DNA of 17,673 bases from Candidatus Luteimonas excrementigallinarum (GTDB taxonomy: Bacteria > Pseudomonadota > Gammaproteobacteria > Xanthomonadales > Xanthomonadaceae), in assembly GCA_019115725.1 (NCBI GenBank), contig DXCY01000235.1:1-17673 (forward strand), written 5' to 3'. The translations under genes and the position numbers were made by a program. The notes under the pieces were generated by a model. It was not told the DNA's origin, made no database searches, and saw only the letters and a list, made by a program, of their open reading frames with translations. Of this stretch, positions 7,825 through 17,049 are shown one piece after another. Each line of letters starts with the position of its first letter. The stretch's first letter is position 1.

Positions 7825-10175
7825 CCACGCTGCTTCTCCGGCTGCGCATGCTGCTGCTCGCCGCCACCCTGCTGGGCGGCGCGACGCAGGCCGCCGGCGT
7901 TGATCCGGACGAGCTGCTGCCGATCGAACAGGCCTTCCGCCTCAGCGCCCAGGCCACCGACCGCGGCCGGATCGAAATCCGCTTCGACGTCGCCGATGGC
8001 TACTACCTGTACCGCCACCGCATGGGCGCCAGCGCCGAGGGCTTCGATGCCGTCGAGGCGCGCTGGCCGGATGGCATTCCCCATGTGGACGAGTTCTTTG
8101 GCGAGGTCGAGACCTATCGCCAGCAGGTGACCGGCGTGCTCGAGGGCCGGGCCGCGCCGGGCACGCAGCAACTGCAGCTGCGGGTGCGCTACCAGGGCTG
8201 CGCCGATATCGGCGTGTGCTACCCGCCCGACACCCGCAACGTCACGGTGAACCTGCCACCGGCCACCGCCGCCGCGCCGGGTAGCGACGGCCTGGCGGCG
8301 CTGGGCCGCGCCCTGCAGGGCGGTGCACCGGGCCCGGCAGCTATCGGCACCGGCATGGACGGCTCCTCCCAGCCGCTGCCGCTGCCGGAAGAGCAGGCGT
8401 TCGGCTTCGAGGCCATCGTGGGCGATGGCAACACCCTGCTGATGCGCTTCACCCCGGCGCGCGGCTATTACCTCTACCGCGACCGCAGCAGCTTCCGCAT
8501 TGAAGGCGCTCCCGGGATTGCGGCCGGCCAGCCGCGCTGGCCCGTCGGCGTAGACCACAGCGACCCGTACTTCGGCGACACGGTGGTGTACTTCGACCAG
8601 ATCGATGTGCCGCTGCCGGTGCAGCGCAGCCATGGCGACCCGGCCGAGCTCACCCTGACCGCCACCTTCCAGGGCTGCCAGGACGAGGGCATCTGCTACC
8701 CGCCGATGACCCGCAGCGTGCAGGTGGCACTGCCGGCCGGCAGCGCAGATCCGGTGGCCGCGGATCCGGACACGGCACCCGCTGTGGCAGACGACACGTC
8801 TGCTGCTGACGCAGGCACTGACACCGGTACCGGCACGCCAGCCGGCGCCGCCGGCGATCCCGCCTCCGCAAAGCCCGTTGACGACCCCGCTCCCGCCACC
8901 CCGCCCGCCGCCGACGCCTCGGCCGACAACGCCGCACGCAGCACCGCGCCCCCGCTGCCGCGCGGCGGCCTGCTCAGCGCACTGGCCCTGGGCCTGCTCG
9001 GCGGACTGATCCTCAACCTGATGCCCTGCGTCCTGCCGATCCTCTCGCTGAAGGTGGTGGGACTGGCGCAGAGCGGCGCCAGCCGGGCCAGCGCGCGCAG
9101 CCATGCCTGCTGGTACACGCTGGGCGTGCTGAGCGCTTTCGCAGCCATCGGCGCGCTGGTGCTGGGCCTGCGCTCGGCCGGCATGGCGCTCGGCTGGGGC
9201 TTCCAGCTGCAGCAGCCGTGGTTCGTCGCCCTGCTGGTGTACCTGATGTTCGCGGTGGGGCTGAGCCTGTCGGGCGTGTTCAGCATGGGCGGCCGGCTGG
9301 GAGCCACCGGCGAGCGGCTCGCTTCGCGCGGCGGGCGCAGCGGCAATTTCTTCACCGGAGTACTGGCCTGCGTGGTGGCCAGCCCCTGCATCGCGCCGTT
9401 CATGGGCGGCGCGCTGGCCTTCGCCTTCACCGCCCCGGCGCCGGTGGCGATGACCGTGTTCCTGGCCCTCGGGCTCGGCCTGGCGCTGCCGTTCCTGCTG
9501 ATCGGATTCGTACCGGCGCTGGCCTCGCGCCTGCCCCGACCCGGCCCGTGGATGGAAACGCTGCAGCGTTTCATGGCCTTCCCCATGTACCTGACCGCGA
9601 TCTGGCTGGCCTGGATCCTCGGCCGCCAGCACGGGGTGGATGCGATGGCGCTGGTGGCCATCGGCCTGGTGCTGCTGGCGCTGGGCCTGTGGTGGTACGA
9701 GCGCAAGCGCTGGAGCGGCTCGGTGGCCGGGCGGGTGATCGCCATTGCCATCCTGCTGGTGGCGCTGGTGCCGGTGGTGGCCGTGGCGCGGCTGGAGCCG
9801 GCGCCGGCCGACAGCAACCAGGCGCAGGCGCAGGCCAGCGCCTGGTCGGCCGAGCGCCTGGCCGCCCTGCGCGCGCAGGGCCAGCCGGTGTTCGTGAACA
9901 TGACCGCCGACTGGTGCGTGACCTGCAAGGCCAACGAACAGCGGGTGCTGGCCCGCGCGCCATTCCAGGCCGCGCTGGCCGAAACCGGTACCGCCTACCT
10001 GGTAGGCGACTGGACCAACGTGGACCCGGCCATCAGCGCCTTCCTGCAGGAACACAATGCGGTGGGCGTGCCGCTGTACGTGGTGTATCCCGCTGGCGGC
10101 GGCCCCGGCGAGGTGCTGCCGGCGCTGCTGACCGATGACATCGCCATTGGCGCCCTGCGCCGGGCCACCCGATGA
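7821..10175 (+). CDS. dsbD: Thiol:disulfide interchange protein DsbD with two N-terminal alpha domains
   Basis: DsbD carries electrons from cytosolic thioredoxin across the inner membrane to periplasmic partners such as DsbC and cytochrome c maturation proteins. At 784 residues it is far longer than E. coli DsbD (565). After a signal peptide (about 1-26) there are two alpha domains in tandem: residues about 28-150 with Cys127 and Cys133 (QGCADIGVCYPP), and about 191-307 with Cys286 and Cys292 (QGCQDEGICYPP). A Pro/Ala/Thr/Asp-rich linker (about 310-375) leads to the eight-helix beta domain with Cys403 (LMPCVLPILSLK) and Cys523 (SPCIAPF). The C-terminal thioredoxin gamma domain has Cys699 and Cys702 (DWCVTCK). 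The GTG start overlaps the cutA stop (GTGA); an ATG at 7848 is an alternative. Confidence 0.95.
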   Translation: MTTLLLRLRMLLLAATLLGGATQAAGVDPDELLPIEQAFRLSAQATDRGRIEIRFDVADGYYLYRHRMGASAEGFDAVEARWPDGIPHVDEFFGEVETYRQQVTGVLEGRAAPGTQQLQLRVRYQGCADIGVCYPPDTRNVTVNLPPATAAAPGSDGLAALGRALQGGAPGPAAIGTGMDGSSQPLPLPEEQAFGFEAIVGDGNTLLMRFTPARGYYLYRDRSSFRIEGAPGIAAGQPRWPVGVDHSDPYFGDTVVYFDQIDVPLPVQRSHGDPAELTLTATFQGCQDEGICYPPMTRSVQVALPAGSADPVAADPDTAPAVADDTSAADAGTDTGTGTPAGAAGDPASAKPVDDPAPATPPAADASADNAARSTAPPLPRGGLLSALALGLLGGLILNLMPCVLPILSLKVVGLAQSGASRASARSHACWYTLGVLSAFAAIGALVLGLRSAGMALGWGFQLQQPWFVALLVYLMFAVGLSLSGVFSMGGRLGATGERLASRGGRSGNFFTGVLACVVASPCIAPFMGGALAFAFTAPAPVAMTVFLALGLGLALPFLLIGFVPALASRLPRPGPWMETLQRFMAFPMYLTAIWLAWILGRQHGVDAMALVAIGLVLLALGLWWYERKRWSGSVAGRVIAIAILLVALVPVVAVARLEPAPADSNQAQAQASAWSAERLAALRAQGQPVFVNMTADWCVTCKANEQRVLARAPFQAALAETGTAYLVGDWTNVDPAISAFLQEHNAVGVPLYVVYPAGGGPGEVLPALLTDDIAIGALRRATR

Positions 10176-10771
10176 AGCTGACCACGCCGCGGATCCTGCT
10201 GGTGGCCCTGGCGGCCGGCACGCTCGGCGTGGTGGCCAGCCTGCTGGTCAGCGGCCCGGGCCCGCTGCTGCGCACCGAGCCGGGCCAGCGCCTGGCCCAG
10301 CAGGTGCTGCAGACCAATGCCCCGCCGGCGCCCGAAGGGGTGGAAGTGGCCAAACGCGGCGATGCGGTACCCGAATTCCCGGTCACCCGCCTGGAAGGGG
10401 GCGAATGGTCGCTGCCGGATGACTTTTCCGGACGGCCGCTGCTGGTCAACATCTGGGCCAGCTGGTGCCCGCCCTGCATCGAGGAGATGCCGGAACTGGA
10501 CCGCTTTGCCCGCGCCGAGGGCGCCGAAGGCGTCCAGGTGCTGGGCATCGCCCTGGACGATCCGCAGGCGGTCCGCGATTTCCTGGCGCAGGTGCCGGTG
10601 CAGTACCCGCAGGGCATCGACAGCCCCGGCAATGCCGATGCGGGCGTGCGCCTGGGCAACCCGCGCGGGGTGCTGCCGTATTCGGTGCTGATCTCCGCCG
10701 AAGGCCAGGTGCTCAAGCAGCGCATCGGCCCGTTCGAGCACGGCGAAATCGACGGCTGGGCCCGGCAATGA
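10172..10771 (+). CDS. TlpA/ResA-like membrane-anchored periplasmic thioredoxin
   Basis: The 199-residue protein has one N-terminal membrane anchor (about residues 7-27) and a thioredoxin fold in the periplasm. The active site is WASWCPPC with Cys99 and Cys102, and a cis-Pro is at 169 in GVLPYS. WCPPC and the central insert mark the TlpA/ResA/DsbE group, which reduces apocytochrome or other envelope disulfides. It starts four bases inside dsbD (ATGA overlap), so it is probably translated with DsbD and is a likely electron acceptor of one of its alpha domains. The exact substrate (cytochrome c, copper-site protein or other) cannot be told from sequence. Confidence 0.9.
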   Translation: MKLTTPRILLVALAAGTLGVVASLLVSGPGPLLRTEPGQRLAQQVLQTNAPPAPEGVEVAKRGDAVPEFPVTRLEGGEWSLPDDFSGRPLLVNIWASWCPPCIEEMPELDRFARAEGAEGVQVLGIALDDPQAVRDFLAQVPVQYPQGIDSPGNADAGVRLGNPRGVLPYSVLISAEGQVLKQRIGPFEHGEIDGWARQ

Positions 10772-10775
10772 GCCT

Positions 10776-10801
10776 GCCGCGGCGCGGCGGCGCCGTGCGG
10801 C
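10776..10801 (+). terminator. GC-rich hairpin after the dsbD operon
   Basis: Starting five bases after the thioredoxin stop, GCCGCGGCGC (10776-10785) pairs with GCGCC (10790-10794) and GCGGC (10797-10801), leaving a four-base loop and a two-base bulge. No U tract follows on the plus strand (CAAAAAC instead), so it is at best a weak terminator or an mRNA 3' end protector. Confidence 0.35.
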
Positions 10802-10921
10802 CAAAAACCCGCCAAACTCAAACAACCGCTTAAAATCCCGTAAGATCGCCGAACTGGACAGGAATATCAGGTTTGCCGCAGACTGCGCGCCTGTTTTCAT
10901 GAAGGCACCCTTTCGGCCCCG
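10802..10921 (+). promoter_or_regulatory. Probable promoter region of aroQ-accB-accC
   Basis: After very GC-rich DNA this gap turns AT-rich. It contains TAAAAT at 10831-10836 and TAAGAT at 10841-10846, both -10-like, but no good -35 at the right distance. The sharp composition change upstream of a housekeeping operon suggests a promoter, but I cannot fix the boxes. Confidence 0.35.
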
Positions 10922-11374
10922 ATGGCGAACTTCCTGCTCCTGCACGGCCCCAATCTCAATCTGCTCGGCACTCGCGAGCCGGAGATCTATGGCCATGCCA
11001 CCCTGGCGCAGATCGACGCCCGGCTGCAGGAACAGGCAGCGGCGGCCGGCCACGCGCTGCAGGCGTTCCAGTCCAACGCCGAGCACGCGCTGGTGGACCG
11101 GATCCAGGCCGCAGCCACCGACGGCACCGGCTTCATCCTGATCAACCCCGCCGCCTTCACTCACACCTCGGTGGCGATCCGCGACGCGCTGGCCGCCGTC
11201 GCCCTGCCGTTCATCGAGGTGCACCTGTCCAACCCGCATGCGCGCGAGCCCTTCCGCCGCACCAGTTATTTCAGCGACCTGGCCGTGGGCGTGGTCTGCG
11301 GCTTCGGCCCGGCCAGCTACAGCCTGGCGCTGAGCGCAGCGATCGACCGGCTTGCCGCCGGCGGCGACCGCTGA
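10922..11374 (+). CDS. aroQ: 3-dehydroquinate dehydratase, type II
   Basis: AroQ converts 3-dehydroquinate to 3-dehydroshikimate in the shikimate pathway; the type II enzyme is a dodecamer of flavodoxin-like subunits. The 150 residues are full length. Visible motifs are LLLHGPNLNLLGTREPEIYG with the catalytic Tyr23 in its flexible loop, QSNAEHALVDRI, NPAAFTHTSVAIRDAL, and the catalytic His101 in FIEVHLSNPHARE. The more usual NPGAYTHTS reads NPAAFTHTS here, a mild variation. The ATG lacks a strong ribosome binding site but is the only start fitting the family N-terminus. It lies 37 bases before accB, a linkage common in gammaproteobacteria. Confidence 0.97.
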   Translation: MANFLLLHGPNLNLLGTREPEIYGHATLAQIDARLQEQAAAAGHALQAFQSNAEHALVDRIQAAATDGTGFILINPAAFTHTSVAIRDALAAVALPFIEVHLSNPHAREPFRRTSYFSDLAVGVVCGFGPASYSLALSAAIDRLAAGGDR

Positions 11375-11411
11375 CTCCATCCAACCAACTCCAGCTATCC
11401 ACGAGGCCTAC

Positions 11412-11906
11412 ATGGACCTTCGCAAGATCAAGAAGCTCATCGACCTGCTCGAGGCGAGCAACCTCTCCGAGATTGAAATCAAGGAGGGCGAGGAATCGGT
11501 GCGCCTGTCGCGCACCCCGGCCGCACCGGCCCAGGTGGCCGCGCCGGCCCTGATCCAGATGCCGCGCACCGAGCCGGTGATGCCCATGCAGTCCCCGGTG
11601 CAGGCCGCCACCGGCGGTCGCGCCGCCCCGGCCGAGGCCGAAACCGCCGATGCCGGCCCGGAGCTGCCTCCGGGGCACGTGGTCACCTCGCCGATGGTGG
11701 GCACCTATTACACCTCGCCCTCGCCGGACAAGCCGCCGTTCGTGACCGTGGGCCAGACCGTGGCCGTGGGCGACACGCTCGGCATCGTCGAGGCGATGAA
11801 GATGTTCAACCCCATCGAGGCCGACCAGGCCGGTACGGTGGTCGCGATCCTGTGCGAGAACGGCCAGCCGGTGGAGTTTGACCAGCCGCTGTTCGTGATC
11901 GGCTGA
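11412..11906 (+). CDS. accB: Biotin carboxyl carrier protein of acetyl-CoA carboxylase (BCCP)
   Basis: BCCP carries the biotin that shuttles CO2 between biotin carboxylase and carboxyltransferase in the first step of fatty acid synthesis. The 164-residue protein has the N-terminal helix (DLRKIKKLIDLLEASN), a Pro/Ala-rich flexible linker (about 38-80), and a C-terminal biotinyl domain with EAMKM, where Lys130 is the biotin attachment site. The thumb residues (TSPMVGTYYTSPSPDKPPF) of the E. coli type are present. I start it at the ATG at 11412, with CGAGG at 11402-11406; an open reading from 11352 would overlap aroQ. accC follows after 8 bases. Confidence 0.98.
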   Translation: MDLRKIKKLIDLLEASNLSEIEIKEGEESVRLSRTPAAPAQVAAPALIQMPRTEPVMPMQSPVQAATGGRAAPAEAETADAGPELPPGHVVTSPMVGTYYTSPSPDKPPFVTVGQTVAVGDTLGIVEAMKMFNPIEADQAGTVVAILCENGQPVEFDQPLFVIG

Positions 11907-11914
11907 GGCCTGCC

Positions 11915-13282
<1,368 letters not shown>

Positions 13283-13289
13283 CAACTCC

Positions 13290-13312
13290 CTGCCCCGCCG
13301 CGCGCGGGGCAG
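13290..13312 (+). terminator. Hairpin after accC
   Basis: CTGCCCCGC (13290-13298) pairs perfectly with GCGGGGCAG (13304-13312) across a five-base loop, seven bases after the accC stop and before the convergent unknown gene pair. There is no U tract on either strand, so any termination would be weak or factor-dependent. Confidence 0.45.
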
Positions 13313-13342
13313 GACGCGGGCTACCCCGGGCGGAGGCGCCGC

Positions 13343-13801
13343 TCAGCGCGCCTCGGCCCCGGTGGCGGCGGCCCCATCCTCGATGAGCACCGGCACCGAC
13401 TGCAGCTCGCCTGCCGGGGTCATCGCCTCGCAGGCACGCATCTGGGTGTCGGGCAGCAGCTGTACCCCGGCCACCGACGACTGGCTGACCACAGTGACGT
13501 ATTCGCTGGAACCGTCGGGCCAGATGATCTTGAAGGTGCTGCCCGGCGGCAGCGCGGAGAACGGCGTACCGCTCTGGGCCCGGTACACGGCGGCGAGCTG
13601 GGCCGCGCCGCCAATGCGCGCCTCGGCCGCAGAATCCACGCTGGTCACCGCGACCTGGGAGAGGCTGTCGTGCTCCTTGCCGGCCAGCGCATGGACCATG
13701 ACCCCCACGGCGGTCACCGAATAGCCGCCAAACAGGGCCACCCACAGCCAGAACCGCAGGCGCGGCAGGACACTTTTCTTCATCGCGTGGTGCTTCGTCA
13801 T
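13343..13801 (-). CDS. Membrane-anchored protein of unknown function (152 aa)
   Basis: I do not recognise this family. The protein has a short basic N-terminus, one membrane segment (about residues 15-40: RFWLWVALFGGYSVTAVGV then MVHALAG) and an extracytoplasmic part of about 110 residues with a beta-rich look (STFKIIWPDGSSEYVTVV) and a single Cys. The ATG at 13799-13801 overlaps the stop of the upstream gene (ATGA) and has GAGGGAG about eight bases ahead, so this start is firm and translation is probably coupled. An inner-membrane protein facing the periplasm that works with its 334-residue partner is a reasonable inference. Confidence 0.8.
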   Translation of the reverse strand: MTKHHAMKKSVLPRLRFWLWVALFGGYSVTAVGVMVHALAGKEHDSLSQVAVTSVDSAAEARIGGAAQLAAVYRAQSGTPFSALPPGSTFKIIWPDGSSEYVTVVSQSSVAGVQLLPDTQMRACEAMTPAGELQSVPVLIEDGAAATGAEAR

Positions 13802-14802
13802 CGCGGTACTCCCTCGCCCAACAGCGAGCCAACCATCTCGTCAAGTGCAGCCCGCCCACGCCGCGGCAGCGCGGTATCGTGGACGAACGCGGGAAAATCC
13901 TGGCGCGCATCGCGGGAGCAGACGCCCCCGTTCGCGCAGTAGGCAGTCATCAGCGCGCCTTCCGCCGTGCAGTCCAGGCCCAGCGCGCACGCGCCCAGCT
14001 GCCAGGCCAGCTCGGCCATCGGCGTGCCCGCCACCCGGCCGGCCAGGGCGGGATCCCCGCTGGCCGCCAGGCCCATCGCCGGCGCCAGCGCGGAAAACGC
14101 TTCCGGATCCGCCGAGGCTTCGACCCGGTCAACCAGATCGCTGCGGTATTCAACGCCCTCGCCCAGCGGTTCGCCCATGGCCAGCAGCGCCGCCTCGGCC
14201 GGCAGGCTGCCCGCTTCGGCCGCCTCCACCCGGTACCAGAGCACCAGGTCGCGATCGATGCCGTCCACCGGCGCAAACTGCCGGCAGCGATGGGCCACGC
14301 GGTCACGCGCGGCCACCATCGACGCCGAAGTGGCCAGCCCCATGCTGCCCAGCTGGGCGGTGTCGCGGGCGAAGCCGGACGGATCCCGGGCGTGCGCGGC
14401 GCAGTAGTCGTACACCCGGCTGGCCATCCATGCCGCCTCGGCATTGCCCGACTGCGCAGCGGGCAGGAGCCGCTGCAGGAACGCGTGCAGGTCATCGGCA
14501 GCCTCGAACGCCTCACCCAGGCTGGCCGTGCGCCGCGCTGCGGGCGCTGCCACGGCTTGAGGCGCAGAAGCCACCGCCGCGGGCGTCCAGGTCCACGCCT
14601 CCTGCGCCGGCCCGCCCACATCCGGTTCCAGTGCCGTAGAAGAAGCTGCCGGCGCATTGCCCCCGTCCGGCCCACGCTCCGCCCCGTCGCCGCGCAGGCC
14701 GAACCCCGCCTTCAGCAGCAGCGCTGCCAACAGCAGTGCCGCCAGCAGGGCGCAGACCGCGGCCGGGCGGGAAAACATCGGGCGGGAGAACATCATGTCC
14801 AT
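13798..14802 (-). CDS. Cys-rich, membrane-anchored periplasmic protein of unknown function (334 aa)
   Basis: The protein has a signal anchor (about residues 14-36), an Ala/Pro-rich spacer to about 90, and a largely helical domain to the end. Six cysteines lie in the exported part: 134, 173, and two tandem Cx5C pairs, 272/278 (CALGLDC) and 289/295 (CANGGVC). These suggest three disulfides formed in the periplasm. Paired Cys segments of this sort recall uncharacterised xanthomonad proteins, but I cannot name the family. Segments such as NAEAAWMASRVYDYC look vaguely Sel1-like. The start is the first of three nearby ATGs (14802, 14796, 14793); none has a clear ribosome binding site. It overlaps the 152-residue gene by four bases. 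Confidence 0.78.
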   Translation of the reverse strand: MDMMFSRPMFSRPAAVCALLAALLLAALLLKAGFGLRGDGAERGPDGGNAPAASSTALEPDVGGPAQEAWTWTPAAVASAPQAVAAPAARRTASLGEAFEAADDLHAFLQRLLPAAQSGNAEAAWMASRVYDYCAAHARDPSGFARDTAQLGSMGLATSASMVAARDRVAHRCRQFAPVDGIDRDLVLWYRVEAAEAGSLPAEAALLAMGEPLGEGVEYRSDLVDRVEASADPEAFSALAPAMGLAASGDPALAGRVAGTPMAELAWQLGACALGLDCTAEGALMTAYCANGGVCSRDARQDFPAFVHDTALPRRGRAALDEMVGSLLGEGVPR

Positions 14803-14986
14803 CGGATATCAGTCGCGGCGACCGCCGGGCCAACCGCAGTTCCGGAACCGGTGATGGTAAATCAAACCGGGCAGCGGGCCTGAACGACCGCCGGGCCGCG
14901 GCGCCGCACCCCGCGCTTTACCCCGCGCGCCGGGCCACGCACCATGCCTGTCTCTCCTCCCCCCTTTTCATCCGGAAAAAAGCTCC
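14803..14986. promoter_or_regulatory. Divergent gap between the Cys-rich gene and prmA
   Basis: This 184-base gap must serve both directions. I see GTTCCGGAAC (14840-14849), a perfect ten-base palindrome, and an AT-rich GGTAAATCAAA (14855-14865), but no promoter with two good boxes. The start of prmA has only CCGGAAAA as a weak ribosome binding site. Confidence 0.25.
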
Positions 14987-15910
14987 ATGCCCTACCTGGA
15001 ACTGGCCCTGCGCTGCAGCGAATCGGAGCAGCCCCGCTACGAGCGCGCGCTCGAAGACGTGGGCGCCCTGGCCGTGACCCTGCTCGATGCCGACGCCGAC
15101 ACCACCAACGAGTCCGCGATCCTCGAGCCCGGCGTGGGGGAAACCCCGCTGTGGCGCTCGCTCTCGCTGAGCGCGCTGTTTCCCCACGATGCCGACGGCC
15201 TGGCCCTGCTGGCGGCGCTCGAGGCCTTCGACCCGGCACTGGACTGGACCCGGGTGCGGTTCCAGAACATCGAGGACCAGGACTGGGAACGGGCCTGGAT
15301 GGATACCTACGCGCCGCTGCACTTCGGCCGGCGCACCTGGATCGTGCCGTGGAACCATGCCTTGCCCGAGGCCGCACAGGAGGCGGACGCCGCGGTTATC
15401 CGGCTCGACCCGGGCCTCGCGTTCGGCTCCGGCACCCACCCCACCACCTCGCTGTGCCTGCAGTGGCTGGACGCACTGGCTGACGAAGGCGTGCTGACAG
15501 GTGCCCAGGTGCTGGACTACGGCTGCGGCAGCGGCATCCTCGCCCTGGCCGCGCTGCGGCTGGGAGCCGGCAGCGCGGTCGGCGTGGACAACGATCCGCA
15601 GGCGCTTGCCGCCAGCCGCGACAACGCCGAGCGCAACGGGCTGTCCGCCGCGCTGGAGCTGCATCCGCCGCAGGCGTCGCCCGCCCGCACCTATCCAGTG
15701 GTGGTCGCCAACATCCTCGCCTCGGCCCTGGACGGCCTGGCCGACACCCTGGCCGGGCACACCGCACCGGGCGGCAGGATCGCCCTGTCGGGGATCCTCG
15801 ATGGCCAGGAAGAAGCGCTGCTGCGGCGCTACCGGCCGTGGTTTGAAAACCTCGCCCTGGCCCGGGAAGGAGACTGGGTTCGCATCGACGCGGTGCGCCG
15901 GCGTGATTGA
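14987..15910 (+). CDS. prmA: Ribosomal protein L11 methyltransferase
   Basis: PrmA uses S-adenosylmethionine to trimethylate several amino groups of ribosomal protein L11. The 307 residues are slightly longer than in E. coli (293). The N-terminal substrate-recognition domain has the usual PYLELAL opening and DQDWERAW segment. The FGSGTHPTT motif follows, then the SAM-binding motif DYGCGSGILALAAL (Asp177, glycines 179-183), the acidic VGVDNDPQAL, and the NIL active-site segment in VVVANILAS. It heads a cluster with a zinc-ribbon protein, fis and purH; the next gene starts nine bases after its stop. Confidence 0.98.
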   Translation: MPYLELALRCSESEQPRYERALEDVGALAVTLLDADADTTNESAILEPGVGETPLWRSLSLSALFPHDADGLALLAALEAFDPALDWTRVRFQNIEDQDWERAWMDTYAPLHFGRRTWIVPWNHALPEAAQEADAAVIRLDPGLAFGSGTHPTTSLCLQWLDALADEGVLTGAQVLDYGCGSGILALAALRLGAGSAVGVDNDPQALAASRDNAERNGLSAALELHPPQASPARTYPVVVANILASALDGLADTLAGHTAPGGRIALSGILDGQEEALLRRYRPWFENLALAREGDWVRIDAVRRRD

Positions 15911-15919
15911 ATAGGCGCC

Positions 15920-17023
15920 ATGTTCATCAACTGCCCGAACTGCGGCGCGCTGGTGGCCACCAACCTCGCCACCGACCTGCCGCCCGAGCGCTGCCCGAGC
16001 TGCCGGTTCGGACTGCTGGACGATCCTGACGGCGCCGCGTCCAGCCCTGGACCGGCTGCCAAACCGGCACCGGCCCCCACTGCCCGCCCGCTGCCCGCAT
16101 TCGTCACGCCGCCGCTGGCCACGCCGCCCTCGCCCGCGCCGGCACCATCGACGGCAGCCCAGCCCGTCGCGCCGGTGTTCGTACCGCTGCGACTGGCCCG
16201 CTCCACGCCAGACTTGCCAGACTCGCCGGAAGAAGCCGCCGAAGCATCCGGCACGGCAGAGGAGGCGGTTGAGGGCGCGGGCAAGGTGGATGAAGACGAA
16301 GCGACGCCGATCATCCCGGACGCATCCGCTGAAGCCGAACAGTCAAATCCGGCACCCGCGGCAGCGATCCCAGCGATTCCAGAAGCCGGCGGATCCGATG
16401 ACGAGGACCCCGCTTCGGACGCGGAGACGGACACCCGCCCCGACGCGGATACGGACACGGATAAGGATGCCTCCGGCTCCATCTCCGACCCCACAGCCGC
16501 CCCTGCACCCCGCGCCGCCCCGCGTTTCGCCCAACCCAGCCAGGCAGACACCGCAACCGCACCGAGCCGGCGGATGATTGCCGTGGCCGCCGGGCTGGCA
16601 CTGCTGCTGGTGGTCCAGCTGCTGCTGGCCGAACGCGCCCGCCTTGCCCAGCACGCTGCCTGGCGACCGGTGGTGGCCGGGCTGTGCGCCGTGCTCCGCT
16701 GCCAGCTGCCCGCCTGGCGTGACCCGGCCACCCTCACCGTCGAGCAGCGTGACGTGCGCCCGGTCGAAGGCCGCCACGGCGTGCTCCAGGTCAGCGCCAC
16801 CATCCGCAACGACGCGCGCAAGGCCCAGGCCTGGCCGCGCATCACCCTGAGCCTGTCGGACATCGATGGCCGCACCCTGGGCCTGCGCACCTTCGAGCCG
16901 GCCGAATACCTGCTCCAGCCGCCTGCCAACGTCACCCTGGCCAGCGGCGAGTCGGCGGCGATCGGGCTGGAGATCGTGGAACCCTCGCCGCACGCGGTGG
17001 CATTCAACTTCCGCTTCCACTGA
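15920..17023 (+). CDS. Zinc-ribbon and DUF3426-type single-span membrane protein
   Basis: The 367-residue protein begins with a zinc ribbon, Cys5, Cys8, Cys25 and Cys28 (NCPNC and RCPSC). A long low-complexity stretch follows (about 35-215), rich in Pro and Ala and then in Asp, Glu and Thr, including an acidic run at about 160-190. A single membrane segment (about 219-237, MIAVAAGLALLLVVQLLLA) leads to a C-terminal DUF3426-like domain, probably periplasmic, with LQVSATIRNDARKAQAWP and EYLLQPPANV. The ribbon and linker should lie in the cytoplasm. Proteins of this build are often found between prmA and fis; their role is unknown. It starts nine bases after prmA and is probably co-transcribed. 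Confidence 0.88.
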   Translation: MFINCPNCGALVATNLATDLPPERCPSCRFGLLDDPDGAASSPGPAAKPAPAPTARPLPAFVTPPLATPPSPAPAPSTAAQPVAPVFVPLRLARSTPDLPDSPEEAAEASGTAEEAVEGAGKVDEDEATPIIPDASAEAEQSNPAPAAAIPAIPEAGGSDDEDPASDAETDTRPDADTDTDKDASGSISDPTAAPAPRAAPRFAQPSQADTATAPSRRMIAVAAGLALLLVVQLLLAERARLAQHAAWRPVVAGLCAVLRCQLPAWRDPATLTVEQRDVRPVEGRHGVLQVSATIRNDARKAQAWPRITLSLSDIDGRTLGLRTFEPAEYLLQPPANVTLASGESAAIGLEIVEPSPHAVAFNFRFH

Positions 17024-17049
17024 ATTCCCCTCCCGGCACGTCCCGTGCA

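Noticed and set aside
7776..10055. 759-codon minus-strand open frame opposite dsbD
   Set aside because: Antisense shadow of DsbD with no domain-like segments.
10899..11141. 80-codon open frame starting at the ATG at 10899, overlapping aroQ
   Set aside because: It is out of frame with aroQ and covers its conserved N-terminus; no family resemblance and no ribosome binding site.
9995..11380. 461-codon minus-strand frame over the thioredoxin and aroQ genes
   Set aside because: Opposite two clear genes, no recognisable motif, and composition typical of GC-rich antisense reading.
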